A DNA stretch of 64,000 bases from Microvirga sp. TS319. Lineage in GTDB: Bacteria > Pseudomonadota > Alphaproteobacteria > Rhizobiales > Beijerinckiaceae. Positions 42,568-52,686 of the stretch are shown piece by piece. The stretch spans positions 2,083,001 to 2,147,000 of the forward strand of contig NZ_JBGGGT010000002.1 in assembly GCF_041276405.1 (NCBI RefSeq), given 5' to 3'. Every line of letters starts with the position of its first letter. The stretch's first letter is position 1. The notes below the pieces were generated by a model. The model had not been told where the DNA came from and ran no database searches. It saw only the letters and a program-made list of their open reading frames with translations. The position numbers and the translations under genes were made by a program.

Positions 42568-43745
42568 TTGACCTGCTCCTGCGTCAGCGTTCGACGCCGC
42601 AGATCGCTGAGCCGTCCCTCGAGTTCCTCATGGCTCCTGAGGCGCATCTTGCGGTACTCGGCGTTGAACAGGTGCTTGTAGATCGCGTTCGTGGTCTGCG
42701 GACTGGCATGGCCGAGCCGGTCGGCGACATCGAGCAGGCTGTAGCCTTGGGCGATGGCTTCGCTGGCATGGGAATGCCGGAACATGTGCCAAGTGAATGC
42801 AACGCCCGAGGCCTTCGCCAGCCGCCCCTGAATGTCGTAGACATTGCTCTCGGACAGCCCACGCCCGATCAACCCGCCGGCCAGATTGCAGAACACGTAG
42901 TCCGTTCCGGCCTCAAAAGCGGGCAGGTACTCGTCGCTGGCGATGTAGTCCTCGTACATCCGCATGAGGAAGTCCGGCACCGGGATCGGCCGCGGATGGC
43001 CGCTCTTGACCCTGGCACCATTTTCCAGAGCGCGCGGCGTGACCCAGATCAGGCTCTCATCGAGGCGGATATCCTCATGCAGCAAACCCCGCGCCTCGCC
43101 GATCCGCATGCCGGTTGTGTAAAGGACGACTACGAGGAACGCATCGCGCATCAACGCAGCCGCCTGGATAATCCGCACGACCTGCTCCGGCTTTAGACGG
43201 TGGTCGGCAGCCCGCTTGGCGGCAGCCGCCATAGCGTCGGCATCCGAGCGGCTCTCGGCCTTCCGGCGGGCCTTGCGGGCGGCCACATGCGCCAGAAACG
43301 GCTGATAAGCCTCGGGAGCATAGGCACGTGGCTTCGCGATCGTGTCGAAGAGCACCGTTGCATCCCGGAGCTTCAGAAAGGCGTAGAAGGCCTTGATGCC
43401 AAACAGGATCTGATTGTGCAGGCTGGCCGAGACCTCCACATGCTCTGGCCGCAGTGGAATGATCGTCATGGCGGTTCGGGCATCGAGCTTCCGGCCAGCC
43501 TTGGCGACGGCGGGAATGAAGCGGTCGAGATCCGTGGCCGTGATCTCGCGGAAGCTCTTGCCGAGGGCCGCGAGATAGTTGCCGAGCCTGACAGCGTGCC
43601 GGGCGTAATGGCTGACGGAGCGAGGCGCGTAGTGCCGGGCTTCGAGATAGATGACGAAGTCGCGGATCTCGGCGACAACCGCGTCGCCGTCATAGGCGGT
43701 CCAGGTGATCCGGCCACTGGGCAGAACGATGCGCTGGAGATGCAT
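42558..43745 (-). CDS. tnpA: Tn554-type TnpA tyrosine recombinase
   Basis: A 395-residue recombinase. An N-terminal SAM-like binding domain (FVIYLEARHYAPRSVSHYAR) is followed by a catalytic domain with arginine in YTTGMRIGEARGLLHEDI, FTWHMFRHSHASEAIA and the tyrosine in TTNAIYKHLFNAEYR. ATG 43745 fits the family start; an upstream GTG at 43796 would cross the inverted repeat at 43762-43798. Confidence 0.9.
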   Translation of the reverse strand: MHLQRIVLPSGRITWTAYDGDAVVAEIRDFVIYLEARHYAPRSVSHYARHAVRLGNYLAALGKSFREITATDLDRFIPAVAKAGRKLDARTAMTIIPLRPEHVEVSASLHNQILFGIKAFYAFLKLRDATVLFDTIAKPRAYAPEAYQPFLAHVAARKARRKAESRSDADAMAAAAKRAADHRLKPEQVVRIIQAAALMRDAFLVVVLYTTGMRIGEARGLLHEDIRLDESLIWVTPRALENGARVKSGHPRPIPVPDFLMRMYEDYIASDEYLPAFEAGTDYVFCNLAGGLIGRGLSESNVYDIQGRLAKASGVAFTWHMFRHSHASEAIAQGYSLLDVADRLGHASPQTTNAIYKHLFNAEYRKMRLRSHEELEGRLSDLRRRTLTQEQVKWL

Positions 43746-43761
43746 GAGCGCGCTCCAACCA

Positions 43762-43798
43762 CGTTGTGGACAGCCTGAAGCTAATCCCGTCCACAACG
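43762..43798. repeat. Inverted repeat upstream of tnpA
   Basis: CGTTGTGGAC at 43762-43771 and GTCCACAACG at 43789-43798, 17-bp spacing, perfect. It lies 17 bp before the tnpA start and could be a recombinase-binding site at the transposon end or an operator for tnpA. Confidence 0.6.
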
Positions 43799-43979
43799 AG
43801 CGGCAAATGCTCTAAGGTGGTACGTGGATTACGTCGTTGACATGAAGAAAGATCCTAGAGCTAATTCCATAATATATCTTATGCGAATTCGTGTTGTAGC
43901 TGCAATATAGAGATGACACCCCCTTGCAAAGTTCAAATGGCACTCTCCTGCTTTTCGGGGTTGCAGGAGGACGTGGCCG

Positions 43980-44140
43980 ATGGCGGTGGTGTCGATGAGC
44001 GAACGGGAGCTTCGCCACGCTGACGTGCTGGCATCGGTTTGTGCAGGCCGCCTGACGATGACCGCGGCGGCTGGTCTCATGGGCATCACCCGGCGCCAGG
44101 CGCATCGGCTGGCCCGGCGGTTTGGCGCTCACGATGCGGC
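43980..44140 (+). pseudogene. ISNCY-type transposase N-terminal fragment
   Basis: MAVVSMSERELRHADVLASV, RLTMTAAAGLMGITRRQAHR and LARRFGAHDAAG are the N-terminal helix-turn-helix of ISNCY-like transposases. Homology ends near 44140 and the catalytic part is missing. It lies directly beside the Tn554-like element. Confidence 0.6.
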
Positions 44141-44665
44141 CGGAGCCAGCGGCGGACCCGCTACCTGCGCAAGCCGCGCGGTCTCAACATCCCGGTGAGC
44201 AACGCCATCGAGACGGCGCCAACCCGCAAGTCGGGACAGCAACTCGGCGGGCGTCATGAGCGCGTGATCGAGACGCCTATGCCCTGCCCGCTCCGGCCCG
44301 GCAGTCGATTGCCTTCGATCCGGGTACGGAGTTCGCCTCCTCCCGGCTGCTCAAGCAAAAGCTCGGCATAGGCAGACGCTTCTGCCAACGGCAAACAAAG
44401 CCTGATCGACGACAGAGCAACGGGAGCCAAGGTCACGGGCGACATCGCTGCGCCATATTTCCTTATGCTCGCCTGTGTGCGCCACAACAAAACCCTGATG
44501 TCGGCTCAGTCTCAAGCTGTCGATCTCGCCCCTGTCGCCTCGGTCGAGGGCGCGGCAGATTCCGGATCGCTCCTCCGCGATGAGCCGCCGCCAGTCCATA
44601 TTGCGTCCGCCTCGCGTGCTGCCTTGAAGCCGGGATCCATCGTTCCCGTGCAGCAGGAGACACCT
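44141..44665 (+). other. Insertion-sequence debris, including an IS30-like scrap
   Basis: No intact gene. Around 44300-44370 one frame reads SIAFDPGTEFASSRLLKQKL, which resembles the D-x-GTEF catalytic segment of IS30-type transposases, without the rest. The remainder is open in several frames but has no recognised domain. The catalase gene frame stays open back to 44465, but the clear signal peptide begins at 44666. Confidence 0.4.
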
Positions 44666-45646
44666 ATGAGGATCAGCTGGATTCTAATCAGGTTGCTTGT
44701 CCTGACCTTCGCCGGATCCGGCCCCGGTTGGGCACAAGAGCAGACCGTCGAAACCCAGGTTGTGGACGCGATGAACCAGGTGTTCGGCAGCCATCCTGGG
44801 TTTCGCACCAACCACGCCAAGGGAATTGTGGTTGAGGGTCGCTTCAAAGGGTCTCCAGAAGCCGCCGCGCTGAGCCGCGCGGTTCTGTTCGACGGCCGCT
44901 CGATCCCAGTAACGGTACGGTTCTCAAATGCAGGCGGGCTCCCGACGATCCCGGATGGCTCGAATGGAGCCAATCCGCACGGCATGGCGCTCAAGTTCCA
45001 TCTGCCGGACGGCAGCGAGACCGACATGGTGACCAACTCGTTCAAGGTCTTCCTGGTGCCCACTGCGGCCGACCTGCGCGACTTCTTTCTTGCCATCGCG
45101 GCCAGCCCGCCCGAGGCTCCCAAGCCGACGAGGCTCGACCGGTTCGTCGCCGCCCATCCCACGATACCGGCGGCTTTGGCCACCATCGCCACGCCGGACA
45201 GCTTCGCCCATGAGGAATATCGTGGTCTCAACGCCTTCGTGCTCGTCGACAAGGCGGGCGAGCGCCAGCCCGTGCGCTACGTGGTGACGCCGGAAGAGGT
45301 GGTGCATCTGAATGCGGCAGATGCAGCCAAACGACCGCCGGACTTTCTCATGACGGAGCTGCCGGAGCGCCTGAGCCGCGGGCCGGTCATCTTCCATCTC
45401 AAGGCGCAGCTTGCGGCGGCCGGCGATCCCACAAACGATCCCTCCCGGCCTTGGCCCGACGACCGCAAGGTCGTGGAGCTCGGCATCCTGACGGTCGACA
45501 AGGCCGTGCCGGACAGCGCGGAGGCCGAGAAGAAGCTGCTGTTCCTGCCGGGCCAGCTTACCGACGGGATCGAGGCTTCGGACGATCCGATGATCGCCGT
45601 GCGGGACGGCGCTTATGCCGTGTCGTTCTCGCGCCGCAACCCCTGA
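44666..45646 (+). CDS. Catalase-related heme peroxidase, exported
   Basis: A 326-residue protein with a signal peptide (LVLTFAGSGPGWAQEQ). It keeps the short catalase fold: HPGFRTNHAKGIVVEGRF with the distal histidine, VRFSNAGGLPTIPDGSNG, NPHGMALKFHLPDG, then TNSFKVFLVPTAADLRDFF. It lacks the C-terminal parts of full catalases, as do SrpA-type periplasmic peroxidases. The role would be to remove peroxides outside the cytoplasm. ATG 44666 follows CAGGAGA. An RND pump pair follows on the same strand after 66 bp. Confidence 0.88.
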   Translation: MRISWILIRLLVLTFAGSGPGWAQEQTVETQVVDAMNQVFGSHPGFRTNHAKGIVVEGRFKGSPEAAALSRAVLFDGRSIPVTVRFSNAGGLPTIPDGSNGANPHGMALKFHLPDGSETDMVTNSFKVFLVPTAADLRDFFLAIAASPPEAPKPTRLDRFVAAHPTIPAALATIATPDSFAHEEYRGLNAFVLVDKAGERQPVRYVVTPEEVVHLNAADAAKRPPDFLMTELPERLSRGPVIFHLKAQLAAAGDPTNDPSRPWPDDRKVVELGILTVDKAVPDSAEAEKKLLFLPGQLTDGIEASDDPMIAVRDGAYAVSFSRRNP

Positions 45647-45712
45647 CCATGCGCTCGCCGTCCGTGGGCGCGCGGTCGCTTGCGCTCCTGCAATGGGAGC
45701 GGAGACGGCACA

Positions 45713-46858
45713 ATGACTTCGTATCGGTGTAAGCCTCCCTGCTGGAGGCGGGCCATTCTTCTCGGTCTCCTGCTGCCGGCGGCGTGCAATCCTCAGCAGC
45801 AGGCCGCCGCTCCGCCACCGCAGCCGGCGGTTGGCGTCCGACCCGCGGAGTTTCGCGGAGTGAACCAGTCCTTCCAGTTCGTCGGCCACGCCAAAGCCGT
45901 GAGCAAAGTCGATCTGCGCGCACGCGTCGAGGGCTTTCTCGAGCAGGTCGCTTTCCGCGAGGGCCAAACCGTCAAGGCCGGGGACCTTCTGTACCAGATC
46001 GAGAAGGTTCAGTTTCAAGCGCAGGTCGACCAGGCAAAAGCGAATCTGGCCTCGGCTGGAGCGGTCGTGACCAACGCCCAGCTTCAATATGAGCGGCAGC
46101 TGTCTCTCGCGCAGCGTCAATTCAGCCCCCAATCAACCGTCGATCAGGACAAGGCCAACCTCGACAGCGCCACGGCCAATGTCCTGCAGATGAAGGCTGC
46201 GCTCACACAGGCCGAGGAAAATCTCGGCTACACCGAGATCCGGTCGCCGATCGACGGCGTGATCGGCCGCACCGCCTACACGATGGGGAATCTCGTCAAT
46301 CCAGCGAGCGGCGTCTTGGCGACGATCGTGAGTCAGGATCCGATCTATGTGCTCTTTCCGGTCAGTGTGCGCGACCTCGAACTCATTCGCGAAGCACGTC
46401 GCGAGGAAAACGGCAGCCTCGCCAAGATCGAGATCCTCATCCGCCTGTCGAGCGGTGCCGAGTACCCGCACCGCGGTGTCTGGAACCTGACCGATCCGCA
46501 AGTGGATCAGCAAACGGATACGCTCATCATGCGCGCGACGGTTCCCAACCCCGACGGGCAGTTGCTCGACGGGCAGTTCGTGACCGTGGAAATTCGCCGA
46601 CGTCAGGAGGAGCCGCGCCTCGTCATCCCGCAGGCAGCCCTGCAGTTCGACCAGAGCGGCTATTATGCCCTGGTGGTCAACGATCAGCACAAGGTGGAGC
46701 GGCGGCCGGTCAAAACCGGTCCGAACCGGGATGCCGATGTCGTCGTCCTCGCAGGCCTTCAGGAAGGCGACAACGTGATCGTAGACGGGGTCCAGAAGGT
46801 CCAGCCCGGGCAGGTCGTGCAGGCGAACGTGCTGCCGCCGGAGGCCACGCGCCCATGA
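45713..46858 (+). CDS. RND efflux periplasmic adaptor (HlyD/MexE-type lipoprotein)
   Basis: A 381-residue membrane-fusion protein linking the pump to an outer-membrane channel. A lipobox-like LLPAACNP lies near residue 22. Lipoyl half-motifs are [20 protein letters not shown] and [20 protein letters not shown], separated by a coiled-coil hairpin ([20 protein letters not shown]). A beta barrel and membrane-proximal part follow. It overlaps the pump gene by 4 bp. ATG 45713 has GGGAGCGGAG upstream. No outer-membrane channel gene is present. Confidence 0.94.
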   Translation: MTSYRCKPPCWRRAILLGLLLPAACNPQQQAAAPPPQPAVGVRPAEFRGVNQSFQFVGHAKAVSKVDLRARVEGFLEQVAFREGQTVKAGDLLYQIEKVQFQAQVDQAKANLASAGAVVTNAQLQYERQLSLAQRQFSPQSTVDQDKANLDSATANVLQMKAALTQAEENLGYTEIRSPIDGVIGRTAYTMGNLVNPASGVLATIVSQDPIYVLFPVSVRDLELIREARREENGSLAKIEILIRLSSGAEYPHRGVWNLTDPQVDQQTDTLIMRATVPNPDGQLLDGQFVTVEIRRRQEEPRLVIPQAALQFDQSGYYALVVNDQHKVERRPVKTGPNRDADVVVLAGLQEGDNVIVDGVQKVQPGQVVQANVLPPEATRP

Positions 46859-49800
46859 TCTCGGATATCTTCATCGACCGGCCCCGCCTCGCCTTCGTGA
46901 TCTCGATCGTCATTACCTTGGCGGGACTGATCGCCATGCGGTCAATCCCGGTCGCACAGTTTCCCGATATCGTGCCGCCGCAGGTTTCGCTCACCACTCT
47001 CTATCCCGGGGCCGATGCAGAGGTCGTGGAAACGACCGTCGCCCAGCCGATCGAACAGCAGATCAACGGCGTCGACAATGCCCTCTACTACCAGTCGACG
47101 AGCGGGGCCGACGGCAGCTACACACTGACCGTCACCTTCGCGCTCGGCACCGACGCCGATATCAATACGGTCAACGTCCAGAACCGGGCCCAGCTCGCGA
47201 CGCCGCTCCTGCCGCAGGAAGTGCAACGCCAGGGATTGGTCATCCGCAAGAGATCGGCTGCGCTTTTGCAGGTCATCACCCTCTCGGCGCCCAAGGGCAC
47301 GCATGATGCGCTGTTTCTCAACAATTACGCCACGATCAACGTCATCGATCCGCTGGCACGCATACCCGGCGTCGGCCAGGCCACCCTCTTCGGCCCCCTC
47401 GATTATTCGCTGCGCCTATGGCTCGATCCCGACCGTCTGACGGCCTTCAACCTGACGCCGGCCGATGTGATCGCCGCGATTCAGGGCCAGAACCTGCAGG
47501 CTGCGGTGGGCCGCATCGGCGCGGAACCCGCACCCGGCAACCAGCAACTGCAGCTCACCATCAAGACCAAGGGACGGCTGACCCGGACAGAGGACTTCGA
47601 GAACATTGTCCTGCGGGCGAACCCCAATGGCTCTCTCGTCCGGGTCAAGGATGTGGCCCGCACCGATCTCGGCGCCAAGACGCAGGACCGCCATACCCGG
47701 TTCAACGGCGCACCCTCGGCGGCAATCGGCATCTACCAGGCGCCGGGCGCCAATGCGGTCGAGGTGGCGCGGCGCGTGCGGGAGGTGATGGACGACCTCG
47801 GCAAGCGCTTTCCGGACGATGTCCGCAGCGATCTCTTCTGGGATGCGACCACCTTCGTCACCGCAACCGTCAACGAGGTCATTCGCACCCTCGCCTTCGC
47901 GTTCCTGTTGGTGGCGCTCGTCGTGTTCCTGTTTCTCGGCAAGGTCCGCACGATGATAATCCCGCTGGTGGCCGTGCCGGTCTCGATCATCGGGACCTTC
48001 GCGGTCATGCTCATCATCGGCTATTCCGCCAACACGGTATCGCTCCTTGCCCTGGTGCTCGCGATCGGGATTGTCGTCGACGATGCGATCGTCGTCACCG
48101 AGAATGTCGAACGGGTGATCGAAGAGGAGCCGACCCTCTCGATTCCCGACGCCACCAAGAAGGCCATGGCGGAAATCACGGGGCCGATCATCGCCATCAC
48201 TCTCGTACTCCTGTCGGTCTTCATTCCGGTGGCCTTCATCCCCGGCATCAGCGGCCAGCTCTTCCGCCAGTTCGCCGTCGCGGTCTCGACCGCGATGATC
48301 ATCTCCGCGGTCAACGCCCTGACATTGAGCCCAGCCCTATGCTCGGTCCTCCTGAAGCGCGCCGGGCCACCGCGTGGACCCATGCGCTACGTGCTTGGCG
48401 CGATTGATCACGTACGCGACGGATTTGCCGCGCTGGTGCGCCGCCTCGTTCGCGTGGCGGTCGTCAGCCTGGTGGTCGTCGCCGGAGTCGCCGCGGCTTC
48501 GTACGGGCTGTTCAGGGTGACTCCCCAAGGTTTCCTGCCGTCGGAGGATCAGGGGGCGATCTTCGCCGCCCTGCGGCTGCCCGAGGGCGCCTCCACCGAG
48601 CGCACCGAGAAGCTGGTCGCTCAAGTGGAAGACATCGTCCGATCGGCCCCTGGGGTCGGGGGCGTCCTGTCGGTGGTCGGGCTGAACTTCATCGACTACG
48701 TGGCCTCGTCGAACAACGCCTTCTTCGTGATCCGCATGAAGCCCTATGAGGACCGTACCGATCCGGCCGAGAGCGTCGATGCGGTCCTCGCTCGCCTGCG
48801 GCCACAGCTCGCTGCCATCCAGGGAGCCGTCGTCTTCCCGTTCAACCTGCCGCCCATTCTGGGCCTCGGCAATACCGGCGGCTTCCAGTACGCCCTCGAG
48901 GCGTTGCAGGGCCAGAGCCCCACGGACCTCGCGGCCGTCATGCGCGGAGTTCTCGTCGCTGCCAATCAGCAACCTGAACTTGCCGGCGTCTTCAGCACCT
49001 TCGCGGCGGATACACCGCAGGTCTACCTCGACATCGATCGTGACAAGGCGCAGGTGCTCGGCATTCCCATCAGCAGCATATTCAACGCGCTGCAGGCATC
49101 TCTCGGGGGATTCTACGTCAATGATTTCAATCTTTTCGGTCGGACATGGCAGGTCAACGTCGAGTCGGAACCCGGATTCCGCAACGAGATCGATGACATT
49201 TACCGGGTCTATGTCCGCAATGCCGCGGGGATGATGGTGCCGATCCGTGCCCTGGCGCAGGCACGGCTCGTACAGGGCCCGCAGGCGATCGTGCGCTACA
49301 ACGGCTTCCGGGCCACGATCATCAACGGCGCGCCCAAGCCGGGCTACAGCTCGGGCCAGGCGCTCACCGCCATGGAGCGAATCTCGGCCGCGACACTCCC
49401 GCCCGGCTACGGCTTTGAATGGACCGGAACCGCGCTGCAGGAAAAAACGGCGAGCGGCCAAGCCGGGATCGTTCTCGGCCTTGCCGTGCTGTTCGCCTAT
49501 TTGTTCCTGGTCGCGCTCTACGAGAGCTGGAACATCCCGATCCCTGTCCTTCTGTCTGTCAGCGTCGGCGGGCTTGGCGCGATCGGTGCCGTGAAGCTGT
49601 CGGGCCTGGCCTTCGACGTCTACGCACAGATCGGGCTCGTGGTGCTGGTGGCGCTTGCCGCCAAAAACGGAATCCTGATCGTCGAATTCGCGCTCCAGCA
49701 GCGGCTCCAGGGGGCAGCAATCGGCGACGCAGCAATCGCTGGCGCGCGCTTGCGCTTCCGGCCCGTGATGATGACGAGCCTTGCGTTCATCTTCGGCCTC

Positions 49801-50019
49801 CTTCCGCTGGTGATCGCGGAAGGCGCCGGAGCGCTCAGCCGGCGTGCCGTCGGCACCCCGGTCTTCGGCGGGATGATCGCAGCTGCGTTCGGCGGCATCT
49901 TCCTGATCCCGATGCTCTATGTGGTCTTCCAGAACCTGCGGGAACTCAGCTCACGCCGCAAGGTCGGTGTCAAAAGTCCGCCTGACCCCGGCGCAAAGGG
50001 TGGCGTCGCAGCGGAATGA
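46855..50019 (+). CDS. RND (HAE1/AcrB-type) efflux pump
   Basis: A 1054-residue proton-driven inner-membrane transporter for hydrophobic compounds. It has 12 helices and two large periplasmic loops. The proton relay aspartates are in [38 protein letters not shown] starts the protein and [20 protein letters not shown] holds the second-half motif with lysine. Full length for the family. It should work with the upstream adaptor and a TolC-like channel encoded elsewhere. Confidence 0.96.
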   Translation: MISDIFIDRPRLAFVISIVITLAGLIAMRSIPVAQFPDIVPPQVSLTTLYPGADAEVVETTVAQPIEQQINGVDNALYYQSTSGADGSYTLTVTFALGTDADINTVNVQNRAQLATPLLPQEVQRQGLVIRKRSAALLQVITLSAPKGTHDALFLNNYATINVIDPLARIPGVGQATLFGPLDYSLRLWLDPDRLTAFNLTPADVIAAIQGQNLQAAVGRIGAEPAPGNQQLQLTIKTKGRLTRTEDFENIVLRANPNGSLVRVKDVARTDLGAKTQDRHTRFNGAPSAAIGIYQAPGANAVEVARRVREVMDDLGKRFPDDVRSDLFWDATTFVTATVNEVIRTLAFAFLLVALVVFLFLGKVRTMIIPLVAVPVSIIGTFAVMLIIGYSANTVSLLALVLAIGIVVDDAIVVTENVERVIEEEPTLSIPDATKKAMAEITGPIIAITLVLLSVFIPVAFIPGISGQLFRQFAVAVSTAMIISAVNALTLSPALCSVLLKRAGPPRGPMRYVLGAIDHVRDGFAALVRRLVRVAVVSLVVVAGVAAASYGLFRVTPQGFLPSEDQGAIFAALRLPEGASTERTEKLVAQVEDIVRSAPGVGGVLSVVGLNFIDYVASSNNAFFVIRMKPYEDRTDPAESVDAVLARLRPQLAAIQGAVVFPFNLPPILGLGNTGGFQYALEALQGQSPTDLAAVMRGVLVAANQQPELAGVFSTFAADTPQVYLDIDRDKAQVLGIPISSIFNALQASLGGFYVNDFNLFGRTWQVNVESEPGFRNEIDDIYRVYVRNAAGMMVPIRALAQARLVQGPQAIVRYNGFRATIINGAPKPGYSSGQALTAMERISAATLPPGYGFEWTGTALQEKTASGQAGIVLGLAVLFAYLFLVALYESWNIPIPVLLSVSVGGLGAIGAVKLSGLAFDVYAQIGLVVLVALAAKNGILIVEFALQQRLQGAAIGDAAIAGARLRFRPVMMTSLAFIFGLLPLVIAEGAGALSRRAVGTPVFGGMIAAAFGGIFLIPMLYVVFQNLRELSSRRKVGVKSPPDPGAKGGVAAE

Positions 50020-50149
50020 GAGACGGTCTGGCCTTTGCGTGTGACTTTCCGAGGTGTTCCGGTCGTGATCCTGGCGGGCGATGTGGCCCTGCGGCCAGCC
50101 CCGCCCGGAACGTCTCCCCGAGACCGGGCTTCCTCCCCCCTTCCCCATC

Positions 50150-50375
50150 GTGCGGTCGGGCGAGCGAGAAATCGACGCGCTCGCCTCATTGCTCAATGGA
50201 GCCCGGCGCGTGCCCCTCTTCTGCGGCCGCGGCTGTGCCGGGGCCACGCAGAGCTGATGCAGGTGGCGGAGGCTCTGAAAAGTCCCATCCTCCATGCGCT
50301 CGGCGGCAAGGAATGGCAAGGAATGGGTGGAGTTCGACAATCCCTACGATATCAGGCGGACCGGAGACGATCGTT
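50150..50375 (+). pseudogene. PoxB-like thiamine-diphosphate enzyme fragment, frameshifted
   Basis: Pieces in successive frames fit the start of the central domain of pyruvate-oxidase-like enzymes: EIDALASLLNGARRVPLFCG, then HAELMQVAEALKSPILHALG and VEFDNPYDI. A base is lost near 50242 and a 10-bp tandem duplication (GGCAAGGAAT at 50305-50314 and 50315-50324) shifts the frame again. The rest of the gene is missing. It is a relic between the RND pump and DoxX. Confidence 0.6.
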
Positions 50376-50789
50376 CGCGGCAGGCGCCGCGCCGGATCTG
50401 CGTCGGGCCGTGTCGATGCTCCACGCCCCGGCTCCCACCACGGCGAAGTAGAGGAAGACAAAGCAGTAGAGAATGGCTGCATCGCCGCCATTCAGGGCCG
50501 GATAGAAGCTCTGAGGCGCGTGGACCATCCAGTAGGCCACGGCCATCTCGCCCGCGAGCACGAACGCCACTGGACGCGTGAGAAAGCCGACGAGGAGGAG
50601 CAGGCCCCCGATCATTTCGAGGATGCCGCCGAACCAGAGCAAGGAGAATATCGGCGGCATAGGACCGGTCGGCGGCGGGAAGCCGAGGATCTTTTGGGTC
50701 CCGTGCTCCAGGAAGATGAGAGCGGTGACGATCCGAAGAACCGCGAGCATGCGTGGTCCCCAAGTGGCCGCAAAGGAATCGTTGTTCAT
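50352..50789 (-). CDS. DoxX-family membrane protein
   Basis: A 145-residue protein with four helices: MLAVLRIVTALIFLEHGTQK, PIFSLLWFGGILEMIGGLLL, RPVAFVLAGEMAVAYWMVHA and ILYCFVFLYFAVVGAGAWSI. The EHGTQK and GG-x-LEM-x-GG patterns are typical of DoxX. Role in redox or quinone-linked chemistry is suspected for the family but not known. ATG 50789 is preceded by TTTGGAGGATTG. The 3' end runs over the PoxB-like relic. Confidence 0.85.
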   Translation of the reverse strand: MNNDSFAATWGPRMLAVLRIVTALIFLEHGTQKILGFPPPTGPMPPIFSLLWFGGILEMIGGLLLLVGFLTRPVAFVLAGEMAVAYWMVHAPQSFYPALNGGDAAILYCFVFLYFAVVGAGAWSIDTARRRSGAAPAANDRLRSA

Positions 50790-51152
50790 GAACAATCCTC
50801 CAAATATCGCAGGCGTGTCCCGCAAGCGGGATCCGATCGAGGCGACGACAGGACGCGCGATAGAGTGTGCACCGGCACCGTGGCCGTAGCTCGTCAGCAC
50901 GTCGGCCGTTCGCCCGCAAACAGTGGACAGGACCTATTGTTCCGGCCGGATGTTGTCCCGGGGGCGAGGCCGGTCGGGCCGCGCGTCGCTCATGAGCCAG
51001 CAGGGCCCCTGCCCGTTTCCTGGGCATGGATCCGGCGGAGGACCGGGAGCGCTGCTTCCCATTTGTCAGACATGGCCAGAACCATACGGAAGCTTGGGCA
51101 TTGTCTCCTGGCGGACGCTTCTCCGGCCTTCGACGCACCAGGGAGATCTGCC
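50790..51152. other. Divergent intergenic gap
   Basis: 363 bp between the minus-strand DoxX gene and the plus-strand FAD/Rieske gene; it must contain both promoters. A small CCCGC-AA-GCGGG hairpin lies at about 50820. The frame of the downstream gene stays open across it, but composition and the strong start at 51153 argue that it is noncoding. Confidence 0.45.
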
Positions 51153-52628
51153 ATGACGGAACTGTCAGGAAAGCCCGATTGCTGCTGGGTGGCGAGCGCA
51201 CCTGAGACCGCTTTCCCGCAGCTTGCGGGCACCCAGGAATGCGGCGTGGTGATCGTGGGCGCCGGTATCGTCGGCCTGACGACCGCGCTATCTCTTCTGG
51301 AGGCGGGCAGGTCGGTCGTGGTGCTCGAAGCCCGTCAGGTCGGACGGCAGGTCACGGGACGCTCGTCGGCCAAGATCACGGCCCAGCACAGCCTCATCTA
51401 CCGCGACTTGATCGACACGGCTGGACCGGACATCGCAAAGGCCTACGCGGACGCGAACCGGACCGGCATCGCACACATTCGGGAACGGGTCGAGACGCTT
51501 CGCATCGACTGTGATTGCGAGCCGAAATCAGCCTTTACCTACATCTGCGATCCTGGCCGCCGGGACGACATCCGGGCCGAGGCGGAGGCGGCGACGGCGC
51601 TCGGCTTCGACGTCCGCGTGCTCGACCAAGCTCCCCTGCCCTTCGCGACGGCCGGGGCGTTGGAATTCCGCGATCAGGCACAGTTCAACCCGGCCCGATA
51701 CCTCGTGGGATTGGCGACGGCCGTGCAGACCCGTGGCGGACGGATCTATGAGCACAGCCCGGCCATCGATTTCGATCGCTCCGGCCGCTGGTCGATCGGG
51801 ACCGCACAGGGCCAGGTCATGGCCGATCATGTCGTGGTCGCAACCAATATCACGGTGCAAAGCCCGGTGGGCTATGCGAACCGCACTCAGCCTCGCTGCC
51901 ATGTGGTCATGGCCTTTCGCACCGACCGTCCGGAAGCGGTCGACGGCATGTTCATCAGCATCGACGATCCCACCCATTCCATCCGGACGGGCAGAGACGC
52001 CGACGGCCCTCTGATCCTGACCCTCGGGCCCCGCTTCAACACGGGCCAGGATGGCGATGTCGCCCGCCGGTTCCGCGAGCTTGAGGACTGGACCCGCGCC
52101 CACCTGCCTGTCGGCGAAGCCGCCTGGCGCTGGTGCAACGAGGATTACGACACCCCGGATCGCATGCCCTATGTGGGCCAGCCGGATGCCGGGGAGTCGC
52201 CTGGATTTCACGTGGCCACGGGCTTCAATGGCTGGGGGATCAGCAACGGAACCGCAGCGGGTCTGACGATTGCCCAGGAGATCGCTACGGGCTCCCGCCC
52301 CTGGGGCCGGCTCTACCAGCCGGATCGTCCGGCGCCGAAGGACTTCCATCAGAACGGCGATTCGCAATCGCTCGTCGATGACGTCGCGCAGATCGCCCCG
52401 GGCGAAGGCGGGGTCATCGTGAGGGGAGATGAAAAAATCGCGGTCTGGCGTGACGAGGGCGGCGGGCTCCATGCCGTCTCGGCAAGCTGCACGCACAAAG
52501 GCTGCACCGTGACCTGGAACAATGCCGATCGCACCTGGGATTGCCCCTGCCATGGCTCCATGTTCGAGCGGGATGGGAACGTGATCCACGGCCCCGCCCG
52601 CAAGCCGCTGCCGCCCCGGGAGATTTGA
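51153..52628 (+). CDS. FAD-dependent oxidoreductase with C-terminal Rieske domain
   Basis: A 491-residue enzyme. A DAO-type FAD fold begins with GVVIVGAGIVGLTTALSLLE and continues with the GRSSAKITAQHSLIYRDL segment typical of this subfamily. FHVATGFNGWGISNGTAAGL closes the FAD part. A Rieske [2Fe-2S] domain follows (about 410-491) with CTHKGC and CPCHGS ligands. It is cytosolic by sequence. It likely oxidises an amine or passes electrons from FAD to the cluster; substrate unknown. ATG 51153 follows AGGGAGATC. Confidence 0.9.
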   Translation: MTELSGKPDCCWVASAPETAFPQLAGTQECGVVIVGAGIVGLTTALSLLEAGRSVVVLEARQVGRQVTGRSSAKITAQHSLIYRDLIDTAGPDIAKAYADANRTGIAHIRERVETLRIDCDCEPKSAFTYICDPGRRDDIRAEAEAATALGFDVRVLDQAPLPFATAGALEFRDQAQFNPARYLVGLATAVQTRGGRIYEHSPAIDFDRSGRWSIGTAQGQVMADHVVVATNITVQSPVGYANRTQPRCHVVMAFRTDRPEAVDGMFISIDDPTHSIRTGRDADGPLILTLGPRFNTGQDGDVARRFRELEDWTRAHLPVGEAAWRWCNEDYDTPDRMPYVGQPDAGESPGFHVATGFNGWGISNGTAAGLTIAQEIATGSRPWGRLYQPDRPAPKDFHQNGDSQSLVDDVAQIAPGEGGVIVRGDEKIAVWRDEGGGLHAVSASCTHKGCTVTWNNADRTWDCPCHGSMFERDGNVIHGPARKPLPPREI

Positions 52629-52686
52629 CGGCGGCTCCTTGCCCTTGTCAGGGCTGCCGATCCCGTCAGGACCGAGACTCTCCGCG

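Larger units (their letters stand above)
39924..43798 (-). mobile_element. Tn554-like transposon (minimal tnpABC)
   Basis: Three overlapping minus-strand genes in the order tnpA, tnpB, tnpC, with two tyrosine recombinases and a small DUF6262-type protein, the plan of the Tn554 family. No passenger gene is carried. GTCGTGGACA (39791-39800) and GTTGTGGACA (43763-43772) are near-identical direct sequences near the two ends. Tn554 makes no target duplication, so the true ends cannot be fixed here and the limits are approximate. Confidence 0.8.

Noticed and set aside
48337-49461. 374-residue minus-strand open frame
   Set aside because: Antisense to the RND pump; no motif or ribosome site.
50016-51152. 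379-residue upstream extension of the FAD/Rieske frame
   Set aside because: It runs opposite the DoxX gene and over the PoxB-like relic, has no domain, and a good start with AGGGAG exists at 51153.
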